Shown piece by piece: positions 1 to 9,956 of a DNA stretch of 64,000 bases (within the stretch, counting starts at the first letter, position 1; each line of letters starts with the position of its first letter). Source of the stretch: Aralia elata (lineage: Eukaryota; Streptophyta; Magnoliopsida; Apiales; Araliaceae); the NCBI GenBank assembly GCA_034770075.1, contig CM068388.1:63131969-63195968 (forward strand), read 5' to 3'. The notes beneath the pieces were generated by a model, which was not told the DNA's origin, searched no databases, and saw only the letters and a list, made by a program, of their open reading frames with translations. Position numbers and translations under genes: made by a program.

Positions 1-780
1 GACATTTTGAGTTTAGGTGTCAGCTTTCTGTTGTGTAGCCTGTCACATCAACTTGTAACTTCACCTACTACTTTGACCCATAACTTTCAGCAAATTAGCT
101 ATTAGACACATCTTTCTGGTCTTCGATTTCACTCAAAGATGTTTGGTGTATGTATTGGGATTCTCAACCGACAGTGCTTCCATGTTAATCTGTCAGGGTT
201 GATTACTCTACGATCATAAAAGTTCGTAGTCTTTGTTCTACGAGCTAAAAATAGCTTTACGATAAGCCTTGAATTCTACGAATGGAATATGTCTCTGGAG
301 CTGACTTTACGGTTCTATCTTTTGCTGAACGATCTTTAAGGTGGTCTACATTTTGACTTTTACCTTGTGATTCCTCGAAGTGCTCTACATTCAGTCTTTG
401 CCGAGTGAGCTTTGCTTTACTTTACGACTGTATACATTTTACGATAGGTGTAACAGCTCTACAAGTTGTCCAAAGCTTTACGATAGACACAATAGCTCTA
501 CGATTTGTCCGAAGTTTTACGATAGGCATAATAGCTCTACGATTTGTCTGAAACTTTACGATAGGAGAGTTAAGTCTGCGATCTGACATATCTTCTTTAA
601 AACTTCACAGACTAACTTTACATATATTTTAAGCCTATTGACTATACATCAACTCAAAGAGATCATCTTACCAAGTTTGATCTTTTAACTTTAAGTCTTT
701 GTACATTGAATCATTAATAAGGACTTTATAAAACTTACTGGTATACATATTCACTTAGGACTTTCATCGTCAAATCAAAT
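1..780. other. AT-rich flank without a recognised gene
   Basis: I see no coding region here. The only structure is the 39-bp minisatellite at 438-570 and loosely related TCTACGA/TTTACGA motifs scattered from about 210 to 440, which look like diverged outer units of the same array. Confidence 0.5.
438..570. repeat. 39-bp minisatellite, about 3.4 units
   Basis: Units begin at 438, 477, 516 and 555 with TTTACGATAGG-like starts, an exact 39-bp period. Because 39 is a multiple of three, the array reads as an open frame with a 13-residue repeat (around YDRHNSSTICPK). That explains the short ORF at 380-586, which is not treated as a gene. Confidence 0.8.
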
Positions 781-2681
781 TGAATTAACCAAGCAGACTT
801 CGACAATGAGATCATACGGAAGGAATATGTTTGTTCTAAACAAGGAAAAAGTTCAATAATAGCAAACATTGAAACAACAAGACGACGGAGGTCAATAAGA
901 TAGTGTTGTAATGTAAAACTTTGTGTTGTGAAGTCAAAATCGGGCGCATATGTGGTGAGTATATTTGTTGAGGGCCATAATCACCCATTGTCAACCACCC
1001 AAAGAACTCATCTTTTGAGATCTCATCGCAATGTTTCGAGTGCCCAAAATTATTTGTCTCAACAACTTAGCATGGTAAATATACTGCCTCATCAACAATT
1101 CAATTTTTTTGGAGTTCAAGTGGGGGGAAGGGGGGTTGAAAATATTGGTTGTATACAACAAGATTTATATAACTATGAAAGAGACAAGAGTAATAAAATG
1201 AAGGGGCATGATCGAAAAATATTGTATGAATATTTAAAATTGGAACAAAGAAAGAATTCATCATTCACTTTCAAAATTGAGGTTGATGGTGAACAAAGGA
1301 TTACTCATTATTTTTGGGTTGATGCAACATCTAGACGAGATTACAAGTTTTATGGTGATGTAATAGTCATTGATACTACATACAGTATCAATCGATACGG
1401 ATTGATATTTGTACCACTAATGAGTGTTAATAATCATAGCCAGACTTTTATCTTTACTTGTGCATTTTTAAGTGATGAGACTATAGATTCTTTTGTATGG
1501 CTATTCAACCAATTTTTGGAAGTTATGTCAAGTAATGCCCCTAAAATGATTATTACTGATCAAGACCCAACAATGACAAATGCAATTTACCAAACTCTTC
1601 CAAGTATTTTTCATAGGTATTGTAGTTGACACATATTAACAAAGTTTTTTGAGAAGATAGATTCATTGAAATATAATGCTTAATGTAAGAAATTTTCTAA
1701 TTGTATATAGAAAACGGAGACTGAGGAAGAATTTGACTCAATTTGGATGGACCTTATTAATAAGAGTGAGTTGAGTGACAACAAATGGTTACAGTCAATG
1801 TACGATATTCGTTCAAGGTGGGTGCTTACATATGTGAACAACGTTTTTTCTGCCGACATGTCAAGTAGTCAACGAGCGGAAAGTTCTAATTCATTCTTTA
1901 TGAAATTTGTTTATAAAAAAAATTCATTAGTGGATTTTATGGTTCAGTTTAATAGGGGACTAGTACGCCAACGTTATTAAGTATTGATTGCAAATAACAA
2001 ATACATGATTGAGAAGCCTAAATTAAAAAAAAATCATGATATTTTGGTGCAAATGGTTGATATTTACACACATAAAATGTTCTATAAATTTCAAAATGAG
2101 TTATTGGAGAGTTTCAATTATAAATTTAAGCTTGTGGGTAAGTCAAACAGTCATTGTATGTATAAGATTCAAAGAAAAAGTGGTGAGAAGTATAGAGCTA
2201 GACAAATTATTTATGAAAAGGGTTTGGATTTTGCTTCATGCACATGCAAAAAATTTGAAAGCTCAAGAATTCCATGCAAACACATTTTAGCATATTTGCA
2301 CAAATATCATGATCTTGAAAAAAATGTCGAATGAATACAGTTTGATAAAATGGACAAAATCAGCAAAATCTGATATAGTCATAGATGATGGTGGCGTGCC
2401 TGGAGATAGTTGATGACAAATCATATCTCTTAGAGTAGAGTGGATTGATTTAGTGTTGTTTGGATGTAGTTGATAAAGTCCTTTTAAGTGTAAAAGCTAA
2501 AAAGGTTTTGATAGATGCTTTAGGTAGTGCACTTGAGAAAATCAATTTAATGGTTGGTTGTAGTACAAGTGGGGTGAAAACTAATCAAATAATTGGTTCT
2601 AGTAGTGTACCAATTTTGGAGAACGTGGATGGTAATTATGAACATAGTTATTATGAACTGAGTCAAGAGAGGGCAAAATGA
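781..2681 (+). pseudogene. FAR1-related sequence (FRS/MULE-derived) pseudogene
   Basis: FRS proteins are plant transcription factors descended from Mutator-like transposases. The order here is typical. First comes a FAR1-type zinc domain (about 808-985, with YVCSKQG, a run of Arg and a closing HNH-like GHNHPL). Next is a MULE transposase core (about 1190-1900, with DATSRRDYKFYGDVIVIDTTY and ITDQDPTM). Last is a SWIM zinc finger (CTCKKF...PCKH, about 2237-2285). All of this lies in one frame but is cut by in-frame stops at 901, 1627, 1681, 1708 and 1978. The frame then shifts after about 2325, and the C-terminal stretch (DVVDKVLLSVKAKKVLIDALGSAL) resumes at 2460. No start codon or promoter is convincing. 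The stops at 1627 and 1708 replace residues that are normally Trp in the family, which fits G-to-A decay. The gene is non-functional. Whether it was a host FRS gene or a MULE transposase cannot be decided here. Confidence 0.85.
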
Positions 2682-3049
2682 TGAAGGGGGGAAAGAAAAG
2701 GCACTATAGAAGGCAAAAAAAATTTCTAAAGTGAGACGTTAATAGGTGTGACAAAGTTGGACAAGCACATGAGAAAAAAAATTGTCCAACGCTTACAAAT
2801 GGATAAGAAATTATCATTTATTTTATTTAAATTTTCGTCTATTTTTTTTTACTTTAAATTAGTAAAGATTATGGTAGTGATGCAAGTCTTAACAATGAAA
2901 ATTATTCATGTAGATCATCAATCGATGGCAAAGAACATTCTAGTGATACAAGTCCTAATAATGAAAATTATTCATCCACCGGTAATTTAATTTCATATTT
3001 CTTTTCTTTTTTGGTATAAAACTCTACATTTTTAGTACTTAACTTATAT

Positions 3050-3051
<2 letters not shown>

Positions 3052-3095
<44 letters not shown>
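3052..3095. repeat. (TA)n microsatellite
   Basis: An uninterrupted TA dinucleotide run. Confidence 0.95.
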
Positions 3096-3098
<3 letters not shown>

Positions 3099-3126
3099 CT
3101 AAGAACGTTATTTTTTGTTTGACAAA

Positions 3127-3645
3127 TTTACACTAAATGATGTGGCAACTACAATATTTTACTGCACTGTCATTGTACAAAAATTACACCAGATGATATG
3201 GCAAGTGCAATAAATTATTGTACACGGTTCTCAAATATTGTGTTGTACAATATTTTATTGCACTGTCATACTATTTAGAGTGATTGTAAAGATTTAGAAA
3301 TGACTATAGAGGTTCACGAAAAAAAATGAGTATAAAGAGATATGAATTGAAGTGTGGTGGGTAATAATTAATAATAGTTTGTTATGTTGTTTCTTTTAAT
3401 ATGGTTTAGTGAGTTCTTTTAATTGACACGAGATACAAAGAATGAGATAGCTGGAGTGGTGAGAGAAAGAGATATTTGGCTATATATTAAATGAAAAATA
3501 TTTTGTGTATCACAAAATTGCATTAAAATCATACTAAATGATGTGGCAAGTGCAATAAATTATTGTACATTGTCCTCAAATGTTGTGTTGTATAATATTT
3601 TATTGAAATGTCATATTATTTGGTGTATTTTTAGTGTAATTCTTT
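3127..3645. repeat. Repeat with hairpin units, MITE-like
   Basis: A unit of about 90 bp (ATGATGTGGCAAGTGCAATAA ... ATTTTATTGCACTGTCAT) occurs at about 3190-3275 and again at about 3537-3620, with a partial copy near 3135-3170. Within the first full copy, 3205-3224 and 3244-3263 form a near-perfect 20-bp inverted repeat around a 19-bp loop. The outer ends (TTTACACTAAATGATG and the reverse of TATTTGGTGTATTTTTAGTG) are also roughly inverted. This looks like a nested or doubled non-autonomous DNA transposon. The family is unknown. Confidence 0.5.
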
Positions 3646-3736
3646 GATGCACATAATATTATTCATATCAAATTTATAAATTGACAAATAAATATTGAAG
3701 TGTGCAAGTATAAATTGAGTACTTTTTATTTGGATG

Positions 3737-3905
3737 GTACGTTACTTTTAGTTTAACAAGTGTGGATATTAATTGGGGTGGTGAGAGAAGAACTGTTTGA
3801 TGAGTGTTTGCAGGATAAAATACGTTACTTTTTGTTTGGCAAGTGTAGATATTAATTGAGGTGGCAAGAGAAGAAGTATTTAATGAATTGTTTGTTTCCA
3901 CGATA
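3737..3905. repeat. Tandem duplication of about 82 bp
   Basis: The stretch with ACGTTACTTTTAGTTTAAC and TATTAATTGGGGTGG (from 3737) is repeated with changes from 3819 (ACGTTACTTTTTGTTTGGC, TATTAATTGAGGTGG). A fragment of a third unit follows at about 3900. No coding signal is seen. Confidence 0.65.
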
Positions 3906-3998
3906 AAAGTAACTTTTTTGTTAGATTATGTTTTCAACAACGCATGGTCATGTAGGATTTTTTTTAACCCGCGTATGGGTGGTGTCTATAGAAAGGGA

Positions 3999-3999
3999 G

Positions 4000-4032
<33 letters not shown>
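3999..4032. repeat. (CT)n(TA)n compound microsatellite
   Basis: A CT run is followed directly by a TA run. Confidence 0.9.
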
Positions 4033-4099
4033 GAATAAAACACGTTGAGTAATATTTATTTGTATATGTATGTATAAGAATCTGTGATTGATGTTTTGA

Positions 4100-4983
4100 T
4101 TAGCTACCTTCTTTTTGGTGGGTGAACCTATCTAGGATCAAAAATATGAAGAAGAGGAAAAATAAGCCTGGGAATAAGCCTTATTCTTTGTGGGTGAACC
4201 AACCGGGTCGATGGTGAGATGATGTAGGAGCATAAATGACAATAGTGGTTTACAATTTTGTGGCCTTCATATATTTGATTGTTAATATATTTATTGTTAT
4301 TGTTAGATCACTTAATTTTTTATGTTTACTTTATATAATTAGGTTAATTTGTTCAATTAATTTATTAAGTTGACATTTTTAATATATTTTATTTGTTTAA
4401 TTTGCTTAATAGGTTAATAATTGCTAAATTTGATTTAATTTTAATATAATATAAAATTAAAAGATTTTTAATTATCTTGTTTAATTTTATTTTAAGTAGA
4501 TTTTTATTCTATTTTACAAAATTTTAATTGTAAATGTAATATTTTTTCCCTAACTGCAGTATGCCACATTGACATATAAGTGACAAAGACATAGCTTCTC
4601 TCACATGTACTAGTCATTCTATTAAAAGTCGATCATTTTAACAGATCTTATAGCTATTTTTAAAAATTACATTGAGTGGGAAAAAAATGAAAAATAGAGA
4701 GTAGAGAAGGAGCTTCTTTATCATTCAAAAATGATGTATACGCAGCTGGAGTTTATACTAGCATAGTCAATCAACTTACAAGTTCACGTAGATTTATTGC
4801 AACAAACTTCAACTTCTCTCTTTGACTACTCCACTGCAATTATTTCATCCAACTTAATTAAAGATACTACTATTGTACCTTAAAACTTTAATTTCCACCG
4901 GTAATTAACCATACAGAGACAAGCAAATAACTTAAATATATTATTGCATGTGATATGTCACTTATTTAATCACCTACATAAAC
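4100..4983. other. 3' flank of the RIP gene
   Basis: AT-rich non-coding DNA downstream of the minus-strand RIP gene. A possible poly(A) signal for that gene (AATAAA on the minus strand) lies at 4793-4798, about 190 bp past the stop codon. I see nothing else. Confidence 0.4.
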
Positions 4984-6169
4984 TCAAAGAAGCCATGCTA
5001 GCCATATCTGGTTAGGACTACCAATGAAGGTCCAGAGAATTATTTGGCGAACGCTTAAATCAGACCCCTTCACATCCATCACGAGCCCAGTGTCCAAATT
5101 CGAAATGGTGCCATCAATATTAAACTGCCAGCGCTGACCAGCTCCGCCATCACATGGATCAATCACCACATTGTCACCTTGGCTCGGATATGATTCCCGA
5201 GTCAGGCAGTTTTCTTTGTTCCCATTAGGCCGTATAGTACCATCTGGATAAATTGCCCATTCTTGTGTAATTTTGTTGCTCACACACTCCTCTATCCACA
5301 CAGTATTTCCGTAATTTGCTTGCAAGCAAAGATCCTTAAACCCAATAATAGGCGTCACAATGGGTGCGGTGTTATTGCTAAGGAGCCAACCTTGGCGGGA
5401 ATCGTAGATATTGTTGAAGACAGAGAGTTCGGTGCCACTGCTCCCTGATCCTGCTGTCAACACTAATCCAGACTCGGGATTTATAATTGTTCCGTTGTCC
5501 CATACTTGCCACTTGGTGGCAGTTTGTGCAGCAGTTGCACAATTATAAATCATTACGTATTGTCCGGCTTTAAATCCATAGGCAGTCATGCACTTCCCGT
5601 TAGATCGAATTGTACCATCAGTTTTCAAGGTCCATAGTTGATTCGCGTCTTCATTAGATTTACATGGCCAGAGAATTAATGGATCTCCGTCATTGAAAAA
5701 TCCACCCTTTACATCTACACACAGATCGTTTCGACCACTAATACGGATGGTAGGTTCTGCAATCTTTGGACAAATAGGGTCATCATTAATGCCCATGACA
5801 TGATCGACGTTTACCTGCCTCATTGAAGAGAGTTGGTTTGGATTAGGATTATTGCACACGAAAATCAGGACGGCAATGTTTATAATCAACCCTGGAGTCA
5901 CTGAGCTGACTAACACCGGTCGATCCTCACGATTCACCAACTCGACAGGCGGAGTAAATCGCCCTTCAACCGATTGTTGGATTCTTGTCGAGAGGGTATC
6001 CCAGCTGTTCTCTAGTGAGATCATGGTACGAGTTGGGCGAAAGTTTCCTCTGCTTCCATCAGCTCTAATACTAGACACTACTAGATTCTCGATATACCTG
6101 TACAATTTTTAAAAAGCAGCAGAGTAGTTATCAGCCCGTACAATTATACAATATAATATATAAATACAA

Positions 6170-6202
<33 letters not shown>

Positions 6203-7249
6203 AAAAACACGTTGAGTGATATTTATTTGTATATGTATATATAATTATTTCTCCATATGTGTCGCAACCATTTGTAGCAGCGATAACTAATTAAGTTTTG
6301 TTCCAAATTACAATACATGGGATTGCAGTCGCGATATTACACGTTTAAAAAATATATTAAAAATAATTATCAATGTAATTACTGACAACAAAAAAGTTGA
6401 TAAATAAATTCGTAATATATATAATTTCTATAATGAATAATAATGTTAGGTAACTTGACAAAAAATATCTAATTTATCTTAACAAAAAATTAATGGTTTG
6501 TATTATGCGATCCATTAATACTTTGTTTAGATAAATTAGATATTTTTGTCTAATTAACTAGCATTACTTTTAATAAATTAAGTCTAGCTAGCTAACTACC
6601 TGAATCTTACTGCCTCTGAAACCATCTGGATGACAACAATAAAGGAACGAGCCAAGTTTCCTCTTCTGGAGTGACGAAGGTCGTCGATGGATTGATCTAG
6701 TTCAGTTATCCCTAAGGGGATATTAATTCTCTCTCCTGCCTCATGCTGGAGAGCTGGATAACTACTGTTAATTGGGAGCCCAATATGTGGTAATCCATTG
6801 AAAATACCAGATGTGTCAACAGCAGAATCATTAAAGTAGTAAAACTGATTTCCGGTCCGATAACCCACCACGTATAAATTTGTGACATCTATTGCCAAAG
6901 TAATAGGTGGTGCTTCATAATTTTCGAGTTCCACCAGAATAAACCGTTCAGAAATTGGCACCGTGTAGCGGTCACGCAATCTCAATAATCCATGAACAGG
7001 CGGTCCGCTTACCACGAGATCTCGCACAGCATTCATGAAATCCTGGAAGATTTGTCTGGTGATACCAACAGTGTTAAGGGATACCGTTGGGAAATTAGCA
7101 TTTGCATTATCTTTTTGTGTTGGCAGAAGCAAATAATTACTACTGCCTGCAGCTGCATAATCTCCATACCCGAAACCAGTCAACACGAGCAAGACTACAA
7201 CTGCAACAAGCCCCCTCATTCTGTTTCCTGACATTGCCAACTGCATCAT
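4984..7249 (-). CDS. Type 2 ribosome-inactivating protein (A-B chain lectin toxin), two coding exons
   Basis: Predicted coding exons are 7249-6600 and 6097-4984, about 587 codons, close to the usual length of type 2 RIP precursors. These proteins enter cells through a galactose-binding B chain; the A chain then removes one adenine from 28S rRNA. Residues 11-30 are a hydrophobic signal peptide. The A chain keeps the family's active-site set: Tyr126 (NLYVVGY), Tyr164, Glu212 and Arg215 (SEAVRF), and Trp249 (LENSW). A Cys at 298 before the linker and one at 326 in the B chain fit the interchain disulfide. The B chain has two beta-trefoil lectin domains with QxW-type motifs ending near 372, 413, 454, 497, 540 and 582. 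Asp/aromatic/Asn sets in the first and last subdomains suggest two working sugar sites. N-glycosylation sequons are present. No in-frame stop or frameshift is seen. I chose the ATG at 7249 because a strong acceptor ends directly before it; an ATG at 7255 is the alternative. Expression is not known. Confidence 0.88.
6171..6202. repeat. (TA)n(CA)n microsatellite in the RIP intron
   Basis: A TA run passes directly into a CA run. Confidence 0.9.
6207..6245. repeat. Short dispersed repeat, copy in the RIP intron
   Basis: The sequence from AACACGTTGAGTGATATTTA to GTATATGTATATATAA matches 4040-4078 (AACACGTTGAGTAATATTTA..., with TGTATGTATAAG) almost exactly. Both copies directly follow a compound microsatellite. 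They probably belong to one small mobile element or to a local duplication on both sides of the B-chain exon. Confidence 0.65.
6441..6566. mobile_element. Hairpin MITE, 126 bp, inside the RIP intron
   Basis: The left arm 6441-6486 (TAATGTTAGGTAACTTGACA...) and right arm 6522-6566 (...TTAGATATTTTTGTCTAATT...CTAGCATTA) are inverted repeats with few mismatches. The interior carries a second inverted pair (ATTAATGG/CCATTAAT at about 6489-6518). TA-rich ends are compatible with a TA target site, but this cannot be proved in AT-rich sequence. Confidence 0.75.
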
Positions 7250-7360
7250 CTGCATGAATGCAAAAAACAAATCTCTTATGATTACATAAATAAAACTAAA
7301 CTTTTATCCATAAATAATTAAAAAGAAAATACAAAAGTATATTGGATGAACGATACTTAC
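7250..7360 (-). other. Probable 5' UTR intron of the RIP gene, 111 nt
   Basis: A near-consensus donor (CTTGT|GTAAGTATC) lies at 7361/7360, and a pyrimidine-rich acceptor (TTTTTTGCATTCATGCAG|ATG) ends at 7250, directly before the chosen start codon. The interval is AT-rich, as plant introns are. The 5' UTR exon between the TATA box and the donor contains no ATG. If this intron is real it removes the upstream in-frame ATG at 7255. Confidence 0.55.
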
Positions 7361-7424
7361 ACAAGTCGCGGGAGATAGATACTCTTGTAAGGAAGATTGA
7401 TCGAACAATCACTTCCATTAAGAG

Positions 7425-7466
7425 CTATATATAGGTAGAAAACTACTGTAAATGAGCTATATATAG
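7425..7466 (-). promoter_or_regulatory. TATA-box pair upstream of the RIP gene
   Basis: Two identical CTATATATAG boxes lie at 7425-7434 and 7457-7466, symmetric and so readable on the minus strand. The nearer one would place transcription start near 7395, leaving a short 5' UTR before the 7360 donor. Having two identical boxes 32 bp apart suggests a small local duplication (GAGCTATATATAG occurs twice). Confidence 0.5.
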
Positions 7467-7495
7467 ATAAGAAAGTTATTAAAGTCCCTTGTTTG

Positions 7496-7950
7496 TTTGT
7501 GAATTTTTTTAGATGAGAAAAGAAAATATATAGAGAGAAATTTTAAGCATTTTTTTCAAATTCTTTCTTTTCCAAACTTGGGAAGAATTGAGATACTTTT
7601 TTTTTTATTTTTTTATTTTATTAAGAATTAGATGACAGGAAAATTCTAAAAATATCCTTATAATAGTTCTCAAATATAATTTTATAAGGGTAAAATAATA
7701 ATGTACTTTTTTAAGTTAAAACTTTCTTTCAAAACTTATAACACAAATAAAGGAAAGAGATCGATTCCTTTTTTCTCACTCTCTTTTCTCTTATAAATTT
7801 TTTTTTCTTTTCCTCTCTCTTTCAAACTCACAAACACAGTGTAAGTTTTTACTAAATTTTCTTCCAAATCTTCTCAAATTTTGAATAGAATTTGTTTAAA
7901 ATTTCTCTCTTCTTTTCCCTTTTACTCCTAAAAAGCTCATGAATAAAAGG
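7496..7950. mobile_element. Possible MITE with long degenerate inverted ends
   Basis: The stretch 7500-7590 (GAATTTTTTTAGATGAG, AGAGAGAAATTTTAAGC, then CCAAACTTGGGAAG) resembles the reverse complement of 7855-7945 (TTTAAAATTTCTCTC, TTTTACTCCTAAAAAGC). The match is imperfect and biased toward purine/pyrimidine tracts. It lies upstream of the RIP TATA boxes. Confidence 0.4.
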
Positions 7951-9476
7951 GTGGAAATTGGATTTAATCCTCCCAAGTTTGTTTTATAGATTTAAATTTT
8001 CAAACTGGCCAAAATTAATAGGAAATTTGTTTTTTGTTTTTTTTTTTGTTTTTTTTCCTGAAAAGCAAATGGATTTCATTTCATTAGAATAAAATCCTTA
8101 CAATTAGGCCATGAATAAACAATAAATTGTAAATTGAACTAACCCAAACTCAAATTTCCAATCAAAGATATTAAATCAACAACACACAGTTCTAAACATT
8201 GCAACCGGATTTTGAACTTCAAACCAGCAAATTACATAGGAATGAGTCATTCCATTCTCTCTCTTATTCCATCAATCCAAATGCAGCATTAAAGTAAAAG
8301 ATGTAACACCAAATTAAATATGAAATATAGAGGCTTTGGAACCGACCTCAGAACAACCGTTCGACCACAATAATTAACATGATCCAAAACTAAAAGCGAA
8401 GGAAACATATCATCTAACACATGTTATTATTTATTAATAAGGTGTTAACCTGGTGATTAAGATTCAGATTATCTGAGTTTAAAATTTCAAGTTTAAGTAT
8501 TGCATTTGCGTGAATTTCTTTTATATTTTTTTTTCAGTATTTGAAACTTAATTAATTATTCATATTGTAATTGTGATTGTGTACTTAATTATGAGAATTC
8601 ATAACTTTAAGCTGTGAATATTAATATTAAACAAAAACAAACTTAACCATTTTTATTAAGAACAAGTTGAGAAAATGATGTTACTTTTTTAGACTTTTTC
8701 TTTTCTTTTTTTAAAGCAATAAAAAACTACATATCTGTTTCAAAATTAGAGATATATAAATTTTGATTTTTTAAAGTACTCAATTTGCAAATTCTTAAAA
8801 TTCAAAATTAATATTTCGATTAAGTTTTGCAAATAATAAATATTATGATCAGTAGAACTTTTTTAGCTAGTATATAAAAGTTATATTTATACAAAAATAT
8901 TAAATAAGTTCATATGAATTTTGAATTTTAAAAATTCATAAACTATCCTTATATCCTTAATTTTAGAACATAGTAAATATTATTTTTAAAATATAGTAAT
9001 AAAAAAATACATATTACGACTTTACATGTCGACTTTTAATTACGAGTCGTAATTCGGCTGAAATCTTTTGCAATATATAAAGGACGAGTCTCAAAATAAG
9101 ATGATGATAAGGAGATAATGATACCTATCATCAATTGAAGCTAACGAAATAGCGTATAGAAAGATATTTTGTTTCATTTGTAGATATATTTAGTCGATTT
9201 CAACTAGTCATGTGAAATTAATCAACAGAAGCATGCTAAAATGAGCATGAATCAATCAATCCACTTGAAATTTGAAAAGGAAATTTGTAGAGCTGGATAA
9301 CAACCTTCCAACGCGTAGATTATTATTTATTTAAATAATTTATAATTTTTTATATTGTCCAAAATAAAATTTATTAATATTAATTTCGATTCTAAAAATA
9401 TCTCCAAATAACTTTAAAAAATTAACATTAATCATATATATATATGTATATGTATGTATGTATGAACATATTGTTG

Positions 9477-9750
9477 AATAAGATGATATCTTAATGGCTT
9501 GACGAAGACAGTAGATTCTCTCAACTTGCGAATGAGATAGCTTGCTTGACCAATATAGCATGGTCATTATCATGATTGTAAAAGAATTGTTCCAAAACTC
9601 TGGATTTATCACATTTAATTAATTTAACCAATTAATTATGAATAAAGTATGATTTTAATTAAATAAATTCTTTTATTAATAATTGAACAAGATTACATAG
9701 TAAATATTTATCACATCTAATTTCATTGGCTTGAGAGGATACTACTTTCA
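9477..9750. repeat. Fragment of an LTR 3' end inside block A
   Basis: From GGATTTATCACATTTAATTAA to the end ATTGGCTTGAGAGGATACTA / CTTTCA at 9750, it is clearly related to the last part of the solo LTR at 30722-32603 (TTGGCTTGAGGGCATATTAC / TTTCA). It is duplicated in copy 2 at about 17575-17847. The 5' part is not recognisable. Confidence 0.6.
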
Positions 9751-9907
9751 GGCATTGTAGTCACTTTTTCGATTCGCAGAACTAAACTGCGGGTGCCCTT
9801 ATATTAAAATGAGGATTGGGTTCCTCTACACCATTCGATCCGCGAATGAACTACTGAAATCTGTTGTAAAGATAATTTTATCCTTACAAAGTTAATTATG
9901 CATCAGT

Positions 9908-9908
<1 letters not shown>

Positions 9909-9952
<44 letters not shown>
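9909..9952. repeat. (TA)n microsatellite
   Basis: A pure TA run inside block A. The copy 2 equivalent is at 18007-18046. Confidence 0.95.

Positions 9953-9956
<4 letters not shown>

Larger units (their letters stand above)
6098..6599 (-). other. Intron within the RIP A-chain region, 502 nt
   Basis: On the minus strand the donor reads AG|GTAGTTAGC at 6600/6599 and the acceptor reads TTTTTAAAAATTGTACAG|GT at 6098/6097. The intron is phase 2 and splits an Arg codon just after the catalytic SEAVRF helix. Both exons are in frame with each other. Reading through the intron gives an immediate stop, so splicing is needed to connect the A and B chains. The intron carries a compound microsatellite, a short repeat also found at 4040-4075, and a hairpin element. 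Confidence 0.82.

Noticed and set aside
6596..7270. Reading the RIP as two separate genes (A-chain-only type 1 RIP plus a lectin)
   Set aside because: The A-chain ORF stops right after the active-site helix without the conserved Trp region, which begins the second ORF in frame after a valid splice junction. One spliced gene explains both.
9340..9612. 90-codon minus-strand ORF, also at 17527-17709
   Set aside because: It lies in the block A LTR fragment, includes a TA microsatellite, and the two copies differ in stop position. No domain.
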